From the NCBI GenBank assembly GCA_947650005.1, contig CANSTU010000001.1, positions 62,001-126,000 on the forward strand: 64,000 nt of DNA, in the 5' to 3' direction. Under the pieces are notes generated by a model. It did no database searches. It was not told the origin of the DNA and saw nothing but the letters and a program-made list of their open reading frames with translations. Source of the stretch: an uncultured Lachnospiraceae bacterium. GTDB taxonomy: Bacteria > Bacillota > Clostridia > Lachnospirales > Lachnospiraceae. Made by a program: the position numbers and the translations under genes. Positions 51,188-60,664 of the stretch are shown in pieces; position 1 is the first letter of the stretch, and every line of letters begins with the position of its first letter.

Positions 51188-52276
51188 TCAAGAACGGGTT
51201 TTCTTCACGCTTCTGCGAATTCTCTGTTTCATGGGCACCACATACCTGTCGTTCATCCAGATTACCCATAGATAAATACGCGGGGAAAACAGAAAAATCT
51301 TCATTTTCCGCTTCTCCTGCGCCTTGGCGCCGCGGCAGTCATAAACTCGGTCCATCTCTTTCCGGTCCCGCAGAAGCCTCTGCCGGATCCTTTTCCGGAA
51401 ACATCTTCTCTTCTCCGGGGCCGCCTTGCCCAGGGCCGTATAGTAAAGCAGCATCCTCTTATAGAAAAAGTACCGGTGCACGTCCGCCAAATCCGTCCTA
51501 CCAATGCTCCTTAAAAAGGCTTCCTTTTCCTCATAGGCCGGGATTTGATCCGTAAAAATCCGTTCACCGATTCCTTCCCCCATGATGCTCCCATCCCGTT
51601 CCAGCACATAATTGTACCAGGCCTGATCCAGATAGACCGTCCGGCCGGCCCTAGCCAGAAGCTTTGTGGTATAAACGATATCCTCGTAATATTTTCCGAC
51701 AGGGAAACGAAGCTCCCCCATCAGCTCCCTTTTGTACAGCTTGTTCCAGGCCGCATTCTGAATTGCCACCTCATCCTCTTCCAGAAGAAAACATTCCAGC
51801 GCTTCTTCTCCCTCAAACACCAACGCTGCTCCTGTGGAAGCATCCTCGATCTGTTTTCCCCGGATCTGCTTATACCGGCAGACGCACAGCGGAGCGTCAA
51901 ACTGGCGCAGCGCGGAAAGCATGTTCTCGTACATGCCTTCGTCCACCCAGTCGTCCCCGTCCACAAAAGCCAGGTAGTCCCCTTCCGCCCTCTCGATTCC
52001 CGCATTCCTGGCGTCTGACAGCCCACCGTTTTCTTTGTGTACCACCAGGATCCGGGCATCCTCTCCTGCCAGGGCATCGCAGAGCGTCCCGCTTGCGTCC
52101 GTGGAGCCGTCGTTTACCAGAATGATCTGCAGGTTCTTCCAGGTCTGGCGCATTAAAGAACGGACGCATCGTTCCAGGTAATCTTCAATATTATATACGG
52201 CCACGATCACTGAAAGGCGCTCCCGTTGTCCTCCCTCCTGCACAGGCAACGGTTCAAACTGTTCTATTTTACGCAT
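51188..52276 (-). CDS. Family 2 glycosyltransferase
   Basis: 362 residues from MRKIEQFEPLP, overlapping the end of the asparagine-synthase-like gene by 13 nt, with GGAAAGGGCGG upstream. GT-A motifs: LSVIVAVYNIEDYLERC, ILVNDGSTDASGTLC, AFVDGDDWVDEGMYENML, KYYEDIVYTTKLL. The C-terminal ~80 residues are helical and basic, consistent with membrane association. Typical capsule GT2; donor not readable. Confidence 0.86.
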   Translation of the reverse strand: MRKIEQFEPLPVQEGGQRERLSVIVAVYNIEDYLERCVRSLMRQTWKNLQIILVNDGSTDASGTLCDALAGEDARILVVHKENGGLSDARNAGIERAEGDYLAFVDGDDWVDEGMYENMLSALRQFDAPLCVCRYKQIRGKQIEDASTGAALVFEGEEALECFLLEEDEVAIQNAAWNKLYKRELMGELRFPVGKYYEDIVYTTKLLARAGRTVYLDQAWYNYVLERDGSIMGEGIGERIFTDQIPAYEEKEAFLRSIGRTDLADVHRYFFYKRMLLYYTALGKAAPEKRRCFRKRIRQRLLRDRKEMDRVYDCRGAKAQEKRKMKIFLFSPRIYLWVIWMNDRYVVPMKQRIRRSVKKTRS

Positions 52277-54150
52277 ACCGCCCTTTCCGCCATCCAGGCC
52301 TGGAACATCAGGAGAAACCAAATCTGGATGCGCCAAATCCCCTTGTTTATGAAATCATCCCAAATCCGGCCCACCACATCCGGATTCAGCAAGCCCTGTT
52401 CCTCCAAGGTCCTTTGGTTCAGCAGCGATTCCGCCCATTCCCGCAACCCTGGTTCCCTCAACCACTTTTCGATGGGGATGGAAAACCCTTTCTTCGGCCG
52501 ATCCATCAGCTCCTTTGGCACATGCCGATATAGCACGTCCCTCAGTATCAGTTTTCCCGTCTCACCCTGCCTCTCATACTCCACCGGCAGGCTCCAGGCG
52601 AATTCCACCACATCCCGGTCCAGCATGGGAACCCGGGTCTCCAGGCTCACCGCCATGGCAGTGCGATCCACCTTCACCAAAATATCGTCCGGATGGTACA
52701 TCAGCATGTCCATGAGCATCACGGTATGGCAGGTTTCTTTCAGGAAACCCGGTTCCAGCTGCGTATACTGATAGGGGAGGCCGCCTGGCCGACGCACGAT
52801 CCTGGCCGTTAAGGGATCCGTTTCATAGGACAGGCGGTATACATCCGCCGGATCCTTTGCACCCAGCAGCTTCCCCTTGATGCGTAGTACGTCCTTTTGG
52901 GCCAAAGGGGAATGCAGCACCATTGCTCCCGCCGCCCGGCGCAGGGCATAGGGCACGTGTCCGATCTTTCCCCAGATCCGGTTCACAGAAGGGTAGGAGG
53001 TATACCCACAGAACAGTTCGTCTCCCCCGTCCCCGGACAGGGAAACCGTTACATGCTCCCTCGTCATCCGGCTCACCAGATAGGTGGGGATTTGAGAGGA
53101 ATCTGCAAAGGGCTCCCCGAACATATAAGGCAGCTTTGGAATCACTTCCTTCGCGTCCCGTTCGGTAATATACAGCTGCGTATGCTCCGTCCCCAGATGC
53201 TTCGCGATCTCCTCCGCCGCTTCCGCCTCGTTATAGCCTGCTTCCTCCATCCCGATCGTAAAGCTTCTCACCTTCCTGCTGCTTTGAGACTGCATCAGAG
53301 CCACCACTGTGGCGCTATCTATCCCGGCGGACAGAAACGCTCCCACCGGAACATCCGCCACCATCTGATCCCGGATGGACGCTGAAAGCAGGCGCTCCAG
53401 TTCCTCAGATGCCTCCTGCCTGCTGCCTTGGAAGGGATTCTCCTGTCCCCTGCGCGCCGTCTCCTTCAATGACCAGTATTCCTCCGTGGAGGCGTCTTTC
53501 CAAGGCGCTCGGATCGTCAGAATGCGTCCCGGCTCCAGCTTCCGAATGCCCTGATAGATGGAATAGGGTGCGGGAATGTAGCCATGCACGAAATAGATGT
53601 CCAGCACTTCCCGGTTGATCCCGTTATCGAATCCGTCAAGCGCAGAGATGGAACCGATCTCCGAGGCGAATACAAAACGATTTCCCACCAGTCCGTAGTA
53701 AAGCGGCTTCTCCCCGATCCTGTCACGAATCAGGTGCAGCGTGCGTTCTTCCCTGTCGTACAGAGCGATGGCGAACATGCCTTTGCAACGGCCTATAGCC
53801 TCTTTTACCCCATAGCATTCCATGGCCTCCAGCAGCACCTCCGTATCCGAGGTTCCGCGGAAACGCTCCACCTTCTCTTCCTCGAGAAGCTGTTTCTTCA
53901 ATTCCCGGTAATTATAGATTTCCCCATTAAAGGCCATCACATAACGGCCGCTGTGGGAAACCATGGGCTGGGAACCGCTGGGCGTAAGATCCACGATGGA
54001 CAGACGCTGATGTCCCAGCACCACTTCCCCCTCCTCGTCCGCCCACACGCCGGAGGCGTCCGGTCCCCTGTGGCGCATCCGGTCATTCATCCTTCTGATA
54101 TCGCTTTCCCAGCCGCTTCTAAAGCCGCATATCCCTGCAATCCCACACAT
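52264..54150 (-). CDS. asnB: AsnB-type glutamine amidotransferase (asparagine-synthase-like), probable sugar amidase partner
   Basis: 628 residues. The start is set at MCGIAGICGF because Cys2 is the glutaminase nucleophile once Met is removed; the 13 track codons before it are rejected. N-terminal Ntn domain: RHRGPDASG, FNGEIYNYRELK, SDTEVLLEAM. The synthetase domain has the pyrophosphate loop FLSAGIDSATV (SAGIDS where SGGIDS is usual), SGDGGDELFCGY and RVPMLDRDVVEFAW. Members in polysaccharide loci (for example WbpS-like) amidate uronic acids; that is inferred here. Confidence 0.82.
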   Translation of the reverse strand: MCGIAGICGFRSGWESDIRRMNDRMRHRGPDASGVWADEEGEVVLGHQRLSIVDLTPSGSQPMVSHSGRYVMAFNGEIYNYRELKKQLLEEEKVERFRGTSDTEVLLEAMECYGVKEAIGRCKGMFAIALYDREERTLHLIRDRIGEKPLYYGLVGNRFVFASEIGSISALDGFDNGINREVLDIYFVHGYIPAPYSIYQGIRKLEPGRILTIRAPWKDASTEEYWSLKETARRGQENPFQGSRQEASEELERLLSASIRDQMVADVPVGAFLSAGIDSATVVALMQSQSSRKVRSFTIGMEEAGYNEAEAAEEIAKHLGTEHTQLYITERDAKEVIPKLPYMFGEPFADSSQIPTYLVSRMTREHVTVSLSGDGGDELFCGYTSYPSVNRIWGKIGHVPYALRRAAGAMVLHSPLAQKDVLRIKGKLLGAKDPADVYRLSYETDPLTARIVRRPGGLPYQYTQLEPGFLKETCHTVMLMDMLMYHPDDILVKVDRTAMAVSLETRVPMLDRDVVEFAWSLPVEYERQGETGKLILRDVLYRHVPKELMDRPKKGFSIPIEKWLREPGLREWAESLLNQRTLEEQGLLNPDVVGRIWDDFINKGIWRIQIWFLLMFQAWMAERAVCVK

Positions 54151-54215
54151 ACCTTCCGTCCTTTCCTCAGGCCTGCGATCCGTTTCCACAGTCTAAACCG
54201 GCCGGCGCCTTTGGC

Positions 54216-55310
54216 CTATTCCTCCGTCACATAAAAATCCTTGTTTTCCAGGCGTTCCCTGATTTTTGCCTCCGCCTCCCGCGTCCTGCTCTCCCACAGC
54301 CCGGCCGCCTCATCCCAGCTCTCATATCCCCTCTCGCCCCTCTTATCCGGAATGGAATAATGCTCCTTCAGATAATTTCCAAGAAAGACGCTGCATTTCT
54401 CCATACCGATAGCATTCGTATGCCCGCCGTAATCCGCAAAATCTACCTCAAAATCGATGCCGATCTCCTGATAGTAATCATTCATGTTCAGATAGCCGTA
54501 TCCCGCTTCCCGAACAATATCCGAAATATAATTGTACTGCTTCTGTTTTTCCTCTGTCATGGTATTGGGCGCGACCACGAACAGGGCGTCCAGCCCGTTT
54601 TCCTGCAGATATGCCAAAAGCTCCCGAAGCACCTCTTCCTGCTCCGCTGGGATGGCCTGGCGCTGCGTCACCCTGGAATAATCCGCCATTTCGCTTGGGC
54701 CCACCTCGTCCTTGATGACCGCCCCCTTCATCGGATGGCGGCGGGAATAGGCAAACGTGGCCAGCTGGCTGGGCTGGATCAGCGTCTTCCAGTTGGAATG
54801 ATATTTGAACAGGTCAAAATAATAGGAATATCTGTCTTCCTCCTCCCCTTCGGGCACCAAATCCTGAATTGTCTTCACCCGGTTCAGGGAGTACTTCATG
54901 TTATCAGTCACGCCCCTAGTATAGGCCATATTTTCCATCAAACGTTCCTCTGGCCCCAAGTACATGCGCAGTTCAAACAGATACAAAGACGGGTTCTGGG
55001 TCTTCTCCGCCTCCTCCACCAGATGGATGGCTGCCCTGGGGCGCTGCATGTTCGAAGACAGGGGATAGCAGGTGATCCCGTGCTCCTCCCAAATCTTCGG
55101 TGCGGCAAAACAAGGATAGACCGGGCTGGAGCCGATCATCACCACGTCCAGGCTGTTGCGCTCCTCCCCATAAAATCCGTTGAAAATGTCTTTTATGTCT
55201 CCGTTCGTCCGAAGGCAATAGCTAAGCGGCACCAAAATCAGAAAAAAAATGCATATAAAACAGATCCCACCCGCTATGCCGTTCATTTTATTCTTTAAAA
55301 TTGTCTTCAT
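54216..55310 (-). CDS. Membrane-anchored SGNH-like (DltD/AlgX-type) protein
   Basis: 364 residues from MKTILKNKMNG; GGGAG lies 5 nt upstream and the 50 track codons before it are rejected. One N-terminal transmembrane helix (ICFICIFFLILVPLSYC), then an extracytoplasmic domain with VVMIGSSPVYPCF (block I, GSS for Ser), LFELRMYLGPEER, LFVVAPNTMTEEKQKQYNYI and VDFADYGGHTNAIGMEK (the D..H pair). This resembles DltD and AlgX/AlgJ proteins, which handle O-acetyl or D-alanyl groups outside the cell. It probably helps O-acetylate the exported glycan with one of the membrane acyltransferases. Confidence 0.72.
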   Translation of the reverse strand: MKTILKNKMNGIAGGICFICIFFLILVPLSYCLRTNGDIKDIFNGFYGEERNSLDVVMIGSSPVYPCFAAPKIWEEHGITCYPLSSNMQRPRAAIHLVEEAEKTQNPSLYLFELRMYLGPEERLMENMAYTRGVTDNMKYSLNRVKTIQDLVPEGEEEDRYSYYFDLFKYHSNWKTLIQPSQLATFAYSRRHPMKGAVIKDEVGPSEMADYSRVTQRQAIPAEQEEVLRELLAYLQENGLDALFVVAPNTMTEEKQKQYNYISDIVREAGYGYLNMNDYYQEIGIDFEVDFADYGGHTNAIGMEKCSVFLGNYLKEHYSIPDKRGERGYESWDEAAGLWESRTREAEAKIRERLENKDFYVTEE

Positions 55311-55472
55311 CCCATCTCCCGAAAGGCCGTCTGTCTTCCCCATATTGCGCTGGCAGAACCTATGCGCTCCGTCTGCATGGCATACCGCCAAGAATGAAGG
55401 CCGATTGCTTTGTGCACGGGTTCTCCCGCTAGCGCCGCCGAAATCTCCGTTCCGGCCCATGGCTCTCTATAC

Positions 55473-56654
55473 TTATACCGGTTCTTCCCGCGGCGGACGG
55501 TCTTTCGTTCCCTTGCCGAGCCCCAAAAGGTATTGCATCCATTCCGCACATACCCGGTCTGGATGGTAGGCCTTCGCCAGCTCGGCAGCTTTACGTCCCA
55601 TCCGCTCCGCTTCTTCCCCATCCGAAAGCATCCGCTCCAGCGCGCGTTCCAGGCCTGCGATATCCCCAGGCGCGACGAGCAGGCCGTTTTCCCCGTCCCG
55701 GACCAGCTCCGCCGGCCCTCCACAGGGACAGTCCGTGGAGATCACCGGCAGTCCCATGCACATAGCTTCTATCAGCGTATTGGGCATTCCTTCGCTGTAA
55801 GAGGAAAGGACGAATACGCTTCCTCCATAAATCCGCTCCGCCACGTCCTCCACAATCCCCGGAAAACGGACGCGCTCTCCCAGACCAAGTTCCTTCGCCA
55901 GTCCCTCCAGTTTTTTGCGGCAGGGCCCGTCCCCACAGAGCACCAGGGAATAGTCCGGATACCGCTCCGCCAAGGCAGCGAACGCGCGGACAATCATCTC
56001 ATGGTTTTTATTTTCGTCCATCCTGCCCACCGCATAGACGGCCTTCTCCCTCTCTCCCCTAAAAGGAGGACGAATGAAAGCAGGATTCAGCGGATTTTTC
56101 ATCAGAACCGACTTGCGCCGCACCCGCTCCGGGAAAAAATCCCGCGCCTGTCCGGTTTGCAGAATCACTCCGTCGGCCAACGGGAAGCACAGGGACGCCA
56201 ACAGACGCATCAACCCGCCTCCGTATTCCTCACGCGGCTCCCCCCGTACGGAAACAACCACGGGGATCCTCAGGAAACGAGAAGTTAAGATCGCCATCAG
56301 ATTATTCTTCCCGATAAAGGACAGGATCACATCCGGCCGGGTTTCCTTCCAGACCCGCCGCAGCCGTCGGAACCTACGCAAGAAATTTAACATCCTGCTG
56401 CTGCCGATCTCCTCCTTAAGAATCTCGCTGTACACCCGTCCGATCTGAGGGGACAGTGTATATTGATCCTGTCCTTCGTACTGATTGACCATGGTCACAC
56501 GGATTCCCCTGGCATTCAAATATTCCGCCAGGTTTACCAGGACGCGTTCTGAGCCGCCCCGGCGCAGCGCGCTGATGAACAATGCAATATGAAATGCCCG
56601 GTCTTGCGGGCCAATCTCCCTGTTTTTCTCCAATTCTCCGGCTCCTGTCCCCAT
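55473..56654 (-). CDS. Family 4 glycosyltransferase
   Basis: 393 residues. GGAG lies 7 nt before the ATG, which follows the AsnB stop by 4 nt. GT-B fold: HIALFISALRRGGSERVLVNLAEYL, then AVYAVGRMDENKNHEMIV for the donor domain, and EGMPNTLIEAMCMGLPVISTDCPCGGPAELV. Very close in layout to the GT4 enzymes at 5127 and 59336, which share the RGGSERV/GGAERV start and the STDCP-GG motif, so these three probably diverged from one gene. Confidence 0.87.
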   Translation of the reverse strand: MGTGAGELEKNREIGPQDRAFHIALFISALRRGGSERVLVNLAEYLNARGIRVTMVNQYEGQDQYTLSPQIGRVYSEILKEEIGSSRMLNFLRRFRRLRRVWKETRPDVILSFIGKNNLMAILTSRFLRIPVVVSVRGEPREEYGGGLMRLLASLCFPLADGVILQTGQARDFFPERVRRKSVLMKNPLNPAFIRPPFRGEREKAVYAVGRMDENKNHEMIVRAFAALAERYPDYSLVLCGDGPCRKKLEGLAKELGLGERVRFPGIVEDVAERIYGGSVFVLSSYSEGMPNTLIEAMCMGLPVISTDCPCGGPAELVRDGENGLLVAPGDIAGLERALERMLSDGEEAERMGRKAAELAKAYHPDRVCAEWMQYLLGLGKGTKDRPPREEPV

Positions 56655-56658
56655 GTAT

Positions 56659-58578
56659 TTACTCCATATAATGATGATACCATTGCTGGAAAGTGAAGAA
56701 TGACCAGACTATCTTGGAATAATTCGCTCCGCTGGCAGGACCGCCATCCCCTGTTTTCAAATAATTTCCCACCAGGCGGATGCAGTAATCTTTGTCGAAA
56801 ATCCCCTGCCGGGCCAGATAGTCCCGGTCAATCCACGAAAGCAGCTGTTCCTTCAGCGGCCCGCGCAGCCATGCATCCAACGGCACCCCAAACCCCACCT
56901 TGGGCCGGTCCAGCAGTTCCTTCGGAATATATTCATAAGCGATATCCTTGAGGATACGCTTCTTATTCCCTCTGTTATACTTAAAGCGATGGGGCAGACG
57001 GAAGGAGTACTCCATCACATCCCGGTCCAGAATGGGACATCTCGCCTCCAGGGAATACTTCATGGAAGCCCGATCCACCTTGCACATGATATCCCCCGGC
57101 AGATAGGTATCCATATCCAGAAGCATCCGCCTAGTCTGCCAATTTGCCACCTCATATCCGCTCTCCTGCCTGTATTTACAGGGCAGACCGTCGCCCGGCA
57201 CCAGCGCATCGGCAATCTCGATATAGCTGGGAGAACCGAACTGGGTCTTCGTTTCCCGATCCCTGTTGCGCGCTACCACGCGCACCCGAAGGGGAAGCTT
57301 CTGCATTACTCCCGCCTGTCTAAACCCAGGCAGACCGCACAGGGCGTTCACCGCAGCGCCAGCGGCGTCCAGGGCTTGGGCCTGGGCCACATTTTCATAG
57401 ATATTATACCCGCAGTAAAATTCATCCCCGCCGTCGCCGGACAGGGCTACCGTCACCCGCTGCCTGGCCAGGGCGGAAACCAGCATGGTCGCGATCTGGG
57501 AGCTGTCTGCAAAGGGCTCGTCATAATATTCCGGAATGCTCTCCACCAGCCGGAGCATCTCCCCTTCGTCGATGATCCGCTCCGTGTGATCCGTTCCCAG
57601 ATAATCCGCTACCGCCTTCGCATATTTCGCCTCATTATACCGTTCTTCATGAAAACCGATGGAAAAGGTTTTCACCGGTTCCGGAGAACATTCCTGGGCG
57701 ATGGCCGTTACCAAGGAGGAATCATATCCCCCGCTCAGGAAGCTCCCCAAGGGAACATCCGCGATCATGCGGGAGGATACGGAGCGCTTCAGAAGCTCCT
57801 TCAATTCCGCCTTTGCCTGCTCATAATCCCCCACCGGATTTTGGATCTGCCTATGATAAACCTCTTTGATATCCCAATATTTACGGATCCGTAGGCCCGC
57901 CCCTTCCTTTTCCAAAGAAAAAGTGAGCACGCAGCCCGGTTCCAGCTTGTACACATCTTCAAAAATCGTATCCGGCGCATTGATATACTGCTGATAAAGG
58001 AAACGGGACAGCACGTCCCGGCGCATCCGCCTGGGAAACCCGGGACAGGCCATGATGGGCTTCAGTTCGGAAGCGAAAACCAGATTTTCCGCGTCCCTCC
58101 AATAATAAAGGGGCTTCTTGCCGATCCGATCCCGAACCAAGTGTATTTCCTGGGTTTTCCGGTCATAAAGAGCAATGGCGAACATCCCGTTGAAACGCTC
58201 CAAACAGGAAATTCCCCATTTCAAATAGGCGGCAATGATCACCTCCGTATCGCAGTTGGAACGGAAAGGGTAATCGCCCAGTTCTTTTTTCAGTTCCGGA
58301 AAATTGTAGATTTCCCCGTTATAGACCACGCTTACTCTGCCGGGCTGGGCGGAAGGCGACGCCGTCCCTTCCCCGGAATGCATGGGCTGATGCCCCAGTT
58401 CGGATAAATCCATGATGGCGAGCCGTCTTTGGGCCATTCCCACACGGAATCCCAGCCTGCCCGGCATGATCTGCGCTCCCGCGTCGTCAGGCCCTCTGTG
58501 GAGCATCGTATCGTTCATTTTCCCCAGTTCTTCCAAGCTGATATCCCTTTTGCTGATGAAACCGCAAATCCCGCACAT
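56659..58578 (-). CDS. asnB: AsnB-type glutamine amidotransferase (copy 2)
   Basis: 639 residues from MCGICGFISKRD (Cys2 nucleophile). Glutaminase domain with LHRGPDDAG, YNGEIYNFPELK and CDTEVIIAAY; the loop before YNGEIYN has a small Ser/Ala/Pro insertion (EGTASPSAQPG). Synthetase domain with FLSGGYDSSLV, SGDGGDEFYCGY and ARCPILDRDVMEYSF. It differs clearly from the copy at 52264, so the two are not a recent duplication and may amidate different sugars. AGAAAGG precedes the start; the deacetylase-like gene ends 12 nt upstream. Confidence 0.82.
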   Translation of the reverse strand: MCGICGFISKRDISLEELGKMNDTMLHRGPDDAGAQIMPGRLGFRVGMAQRRLAIMDLSELGHQPMHSGEGTASPSAQPGRVSVVYNGEIYNFPELKKELGDYPFRSNCDTEVIIAAYLKWGISCLERFNGMFAIALYDRKTQEIHLVRDRIGKKPLYYWRDAENLVFASELKPIMACPGFPRRMRRDVLSRFLYQQYINAPDTIFEDVYKLEPGCVLTFSLEKEGAGLRIRKYWDIKEVYHRQIQNPVGDYEQAKAELKELLKRSVSSRMIADVPLGSFLSGGYDSSLVTAIAQECSPEPVKTFSIGFHEERYNEAKYAKAVADYLGTDHTERIIDEGEMLRLVESIPEYYDEPFADSSQIATMLVSALARQRVTVALSGDGGDEFYCGYNIYENVAQAQALDAAGAAVNALCGLPGFRQAGVMQKLPLRVRVVARNRDRETKTQFGSPSYIEIADALVPGDGLPCKYRQESGYEVANWQTRRMLLDMDTYLPGDIMCKVDRASMKYSLEARCPILDRDVMEYSFRLPHRFKYNRGNKKRILKDIAYEYIPKELLDRPKVGFGVPLDAWLRGPLKEQLLSWIDRDYLARQGIFDKDYCIRLVGNYLKTGDGGPASGANYSKIVWSFFTFQQWYHHYME

Positions 58579-58590
58579 ATTTACGCCTTT

Positions 58591-59331
58591 CTAAAGTTGA
58601 TCCCGCACCGTGGCAAAGTGCTTGCATTCGTTATCTATGGTATCCAGAAGTTCCGCATTTCTTTCCGCGATCAGCGTCCGGAAATTTTTCAGATTATCAT
58701 AGCCCCTCTTCGTCCAGGAATAGGGATGGGTTAGAATCTGTATTTTATCGTTAGAAAACAGGGTTTCCCGATCCGGTATCCCGTAATTCCAGCGATGTTG
58801 CGCATCGGAGATATATTTTACCGCCAGGCTGGTCTGGGGCGTCACCCGTTCGGAAAAGGTAAAGTATTCGTCCTGATAGGCGTTGATGATGCCAGGCAGC
58901 TTAATATCCTCCCGCAGGATATCCGCAGACGGCCTGTGGATGGAAAACTCCATAATCTCGAATCCCAGCATCTCGCTGAGCACGTTCACCTCCTGCAGGA
59001 TCTTCTTACGGATCAACTCCATATCCGTCAGACCGTTTAAGGCAAAATGGAGGCCTATCTCATGCCCCCTCTCATGCATATATTTGATCATGTCCATATT
59101 TCGTTTAGACAGAATATTGTAAGCATTGTTGGTCCACTGAAAAAAATAAGTGGAAGTAAAGTCCATGGAAATCTCCAGCCGGGACAGGGCAAAGGCCCGA
59201 TCCACTGAAAACTCCACGTCGTGCCGCATAATGATGAACTGATCTTTCCCTCTCGCCTGCTTGAAATTGGCTCCCCGGCCGCTCTCCTGTATCAGTTGTA
59301 TGATTTCCTTATATTCTTTATATGAAAACAT
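58591..59331 (-). CDS. Polysaccharide deacetylase-like (NodB-fold) protein
   Basis: 246 residues from MFSYKEYKEI, four nt after the GT4 stop, with GGGAAAGG upstream; the 65 track codons before it are rejected. Deacetylase-like motifs: FIIMRHDVEFSVDRAF (replacing the NodB TFDDG block), MHERGHEIGLHFAL (H-x3-H metal ligands), and a C-terminal ILTHPYSW histidine. There is no signal peptide, so it should work in the cytoplasm, perhaps removing an acetyl group from a nucleotide or lipid-linked sugar. Related proteins sit beside AsnB-like genes in other polysaccharide loci. Confidence 0.72.
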   Translation of the reverse strand: MFSYKEYKEIIQLIQESGRGANFKQARGKDQFIIMRHDVEFSVDRAFALSRLEISMDFTSTYFFQWTNNAYNILSKRNMDMIKYMHERGHEIGLHFALNGLTDMELIRKKILQEVNVLSEMLGFEIMEFSIHRPSADILREDIKLPGIINAYQDEYFTFSERVTPQTSLAVKYISDAQHRWNYGIPDRETLFSNDKIQILTHPYSWTKRGYDNLKNFRTLIAERNAELLDTIDNECKHFATVRDQL

Positions 59332-59335
59332 GGCC

Positions 59336-60469
59336 TCATGCCTTTCCCTTTGAAAGCGCGCCCGCCCTCTTCCGGCCGCACACCTCTTCAATATAGTCGC
59401 ACCATTCTTCATAAACAGCCTGTCCGTTTGCGATTTCCGCAATTTTCCGCGCGTTTTCTCCCATCCGTTCCGCCTCTTTAGGATGCTCGATGAGATAGCA
59501 GATTCCCTCCGCCATCCGCCCCTCATCCTTAATCGGCACCAACAGGCCGTTATAGCCGTCTTTCATCACTGTCCGCGGCCCTCCGCAGGGACAGTCCGTG
59601 GCCACAATGGGAAGCCCCAAGGCCATGGCCTCCAGAAGCGCATTGGGGAGCCCTTCCCAGTCAGAGGAAAACGCATATGCGGCCGCTCCGGGCAGCACCT
59701 TTTCCAGCTCGTCGCTGGCGCCCATCAAGGTCACATAGCTCTCGGCTTTCTTTTCAGCGATCAACGCCTCCAAAAGCTCCTTCGTCCCATCAAGGGAATC
59801 CCCGCCATAGATCTTCAGGTCATAATCCGGATGCCTTTCATGCACCTTTACAAAGGCCCGGATGAGCATCAGCTGATTTTTAAAGTCCACCAGCCTTCCG
59901 GACTGCACCACGGTTTTGCTGCGCGCCTCGGGTTTGGGTACGTCCAAGTATTTTGGATTAACGGGATTCAAAATAATCCGGGATTTTCGCTGCGTCCCCT
60001 TTGGAAAAAAGTCCCTCTGCCCCTCGGTCTGGAACACACATCCCGACGCCCTGGGGAACAGCAGCGGAATCTGGATTCGATCCGCCAGGGAGTCATAATG
60101 TCCTACAGGGTCGGTCCGTATGGAAATAATCACCGGGATCTTCATTCCCACCGTAGCCATCAATGCCCTGTAATTCGCCTTCTGGGCAAAGGCGATCAGC
60201 ACATCCGGCCTTTCCTCCCGCACGAAGCGGCGCAGATGCGTGATGCGACGCAAGATCTGCACAGGCCTGGGCGCTTTCTGATCTTCATCGGTCAGGCCCA
60301 CATGCACGCGCCGGATTCCACATGACAGCCTAAATTCATTTTCCCCAAACCACTCCGTGGCAATCCATACTTCATGCCCCTGTTCCTGAAATTGATGGGC
60401 CAGGTTGGTGACGACCCGCTCGGCCCCGCCCTGTTCCAGGCAGTTTAAATGAAAAGCTATTTTCAGCAT
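59336..60469 (-). CDS. Family 4 glycosyltransferase, first gene of the second polysaccharide operon
   Basis: 377 residues from MLKIAFHLNCLEQGGAERV; AAAGGG sits at the right distance, while the ATG 9 codons upstream has a poorer site. GT-B fold with KTVVQSGRLVDFKNQLMLI and EGLPNALLEAMALGLPIVATDCPCGGP. It resembles the GT4 enzymes at 5127 and 55473. It lies just downstream of a predicted promoter, so it probably starts the 60.5-to-31.4 kb operon. Confidence 0.87.
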   Translation of the reverse strand: MLKIAFHLNCLEQGGAERVVTNLAHQFQEQGHEVWIATEWFGENEFRLSCGIRRVHVGLTDEDQKAPRPVQILRRITHLRRFVREERPDVLIAFAQKANYRALMATVGMKIPVIISIRTDPVGHYDSLADRIQIPLLFPRASGCVFQTEGQRDFFPKGTQRKSRIILNPVNPKYLDVPKPEARSKTVVQSGRLVDFKNQLMLIRAFVKVHERHPDYDLKIYGGDSLDGTKELLEALIAEKKAESYVTLMGASDELEKVLPGAAAYAFSSDWEGLPNALLEAMALGLPIVATDCPCGGPRTVMKDGYNGLLVPIKDEGRMAEGICYLIEHPKEAERMGENARKIAEIANGQAVYEEWCDYIEEVCGRKRAGALSKGKA

Positions 60470-60562
60470 AAAAGCCCTTTCGCCGTCTTTTTCCATCCGT
60501 AAATACGGTCAATCCGCCGTTTCTTTCGGTTAGGAAAATCTGGCTGCATAAGAATTCATTCC

Positions 60563-60591
60563 AGTTTACCACAGAAAAATCCGGGATACAA
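60563..60591 (-). promoter_or_regulatory. Predicted sigma-A promoter of the second polysaccharide operon
   Basis: Minus-strand -35 TTGTAT, 17-nt spacer, -10 TAAACT, about 95 nt before the first GT4 start. A small ACCC/GGGGT hairpin just upstream could mark the end of the ATPase transcript but lacks a T-run. Confidence 0.6.
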
Positions 60592-60664
60592 TAGATAGGC
60601 TGCTTCCTATATCCAGAGGGACTCACCCCAAAAAGGGTTCCTCACGACGGATATCAATAAGGAA

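Noticed and set aside
54216-55460. 50-codon N-terminal extension of the SGNH membrane protein
   Set aside because: It is rich in Arg/Gly without a signal, whereas the inner start gives a clean membrane anchor with a Shine-Dalgarno sequence.
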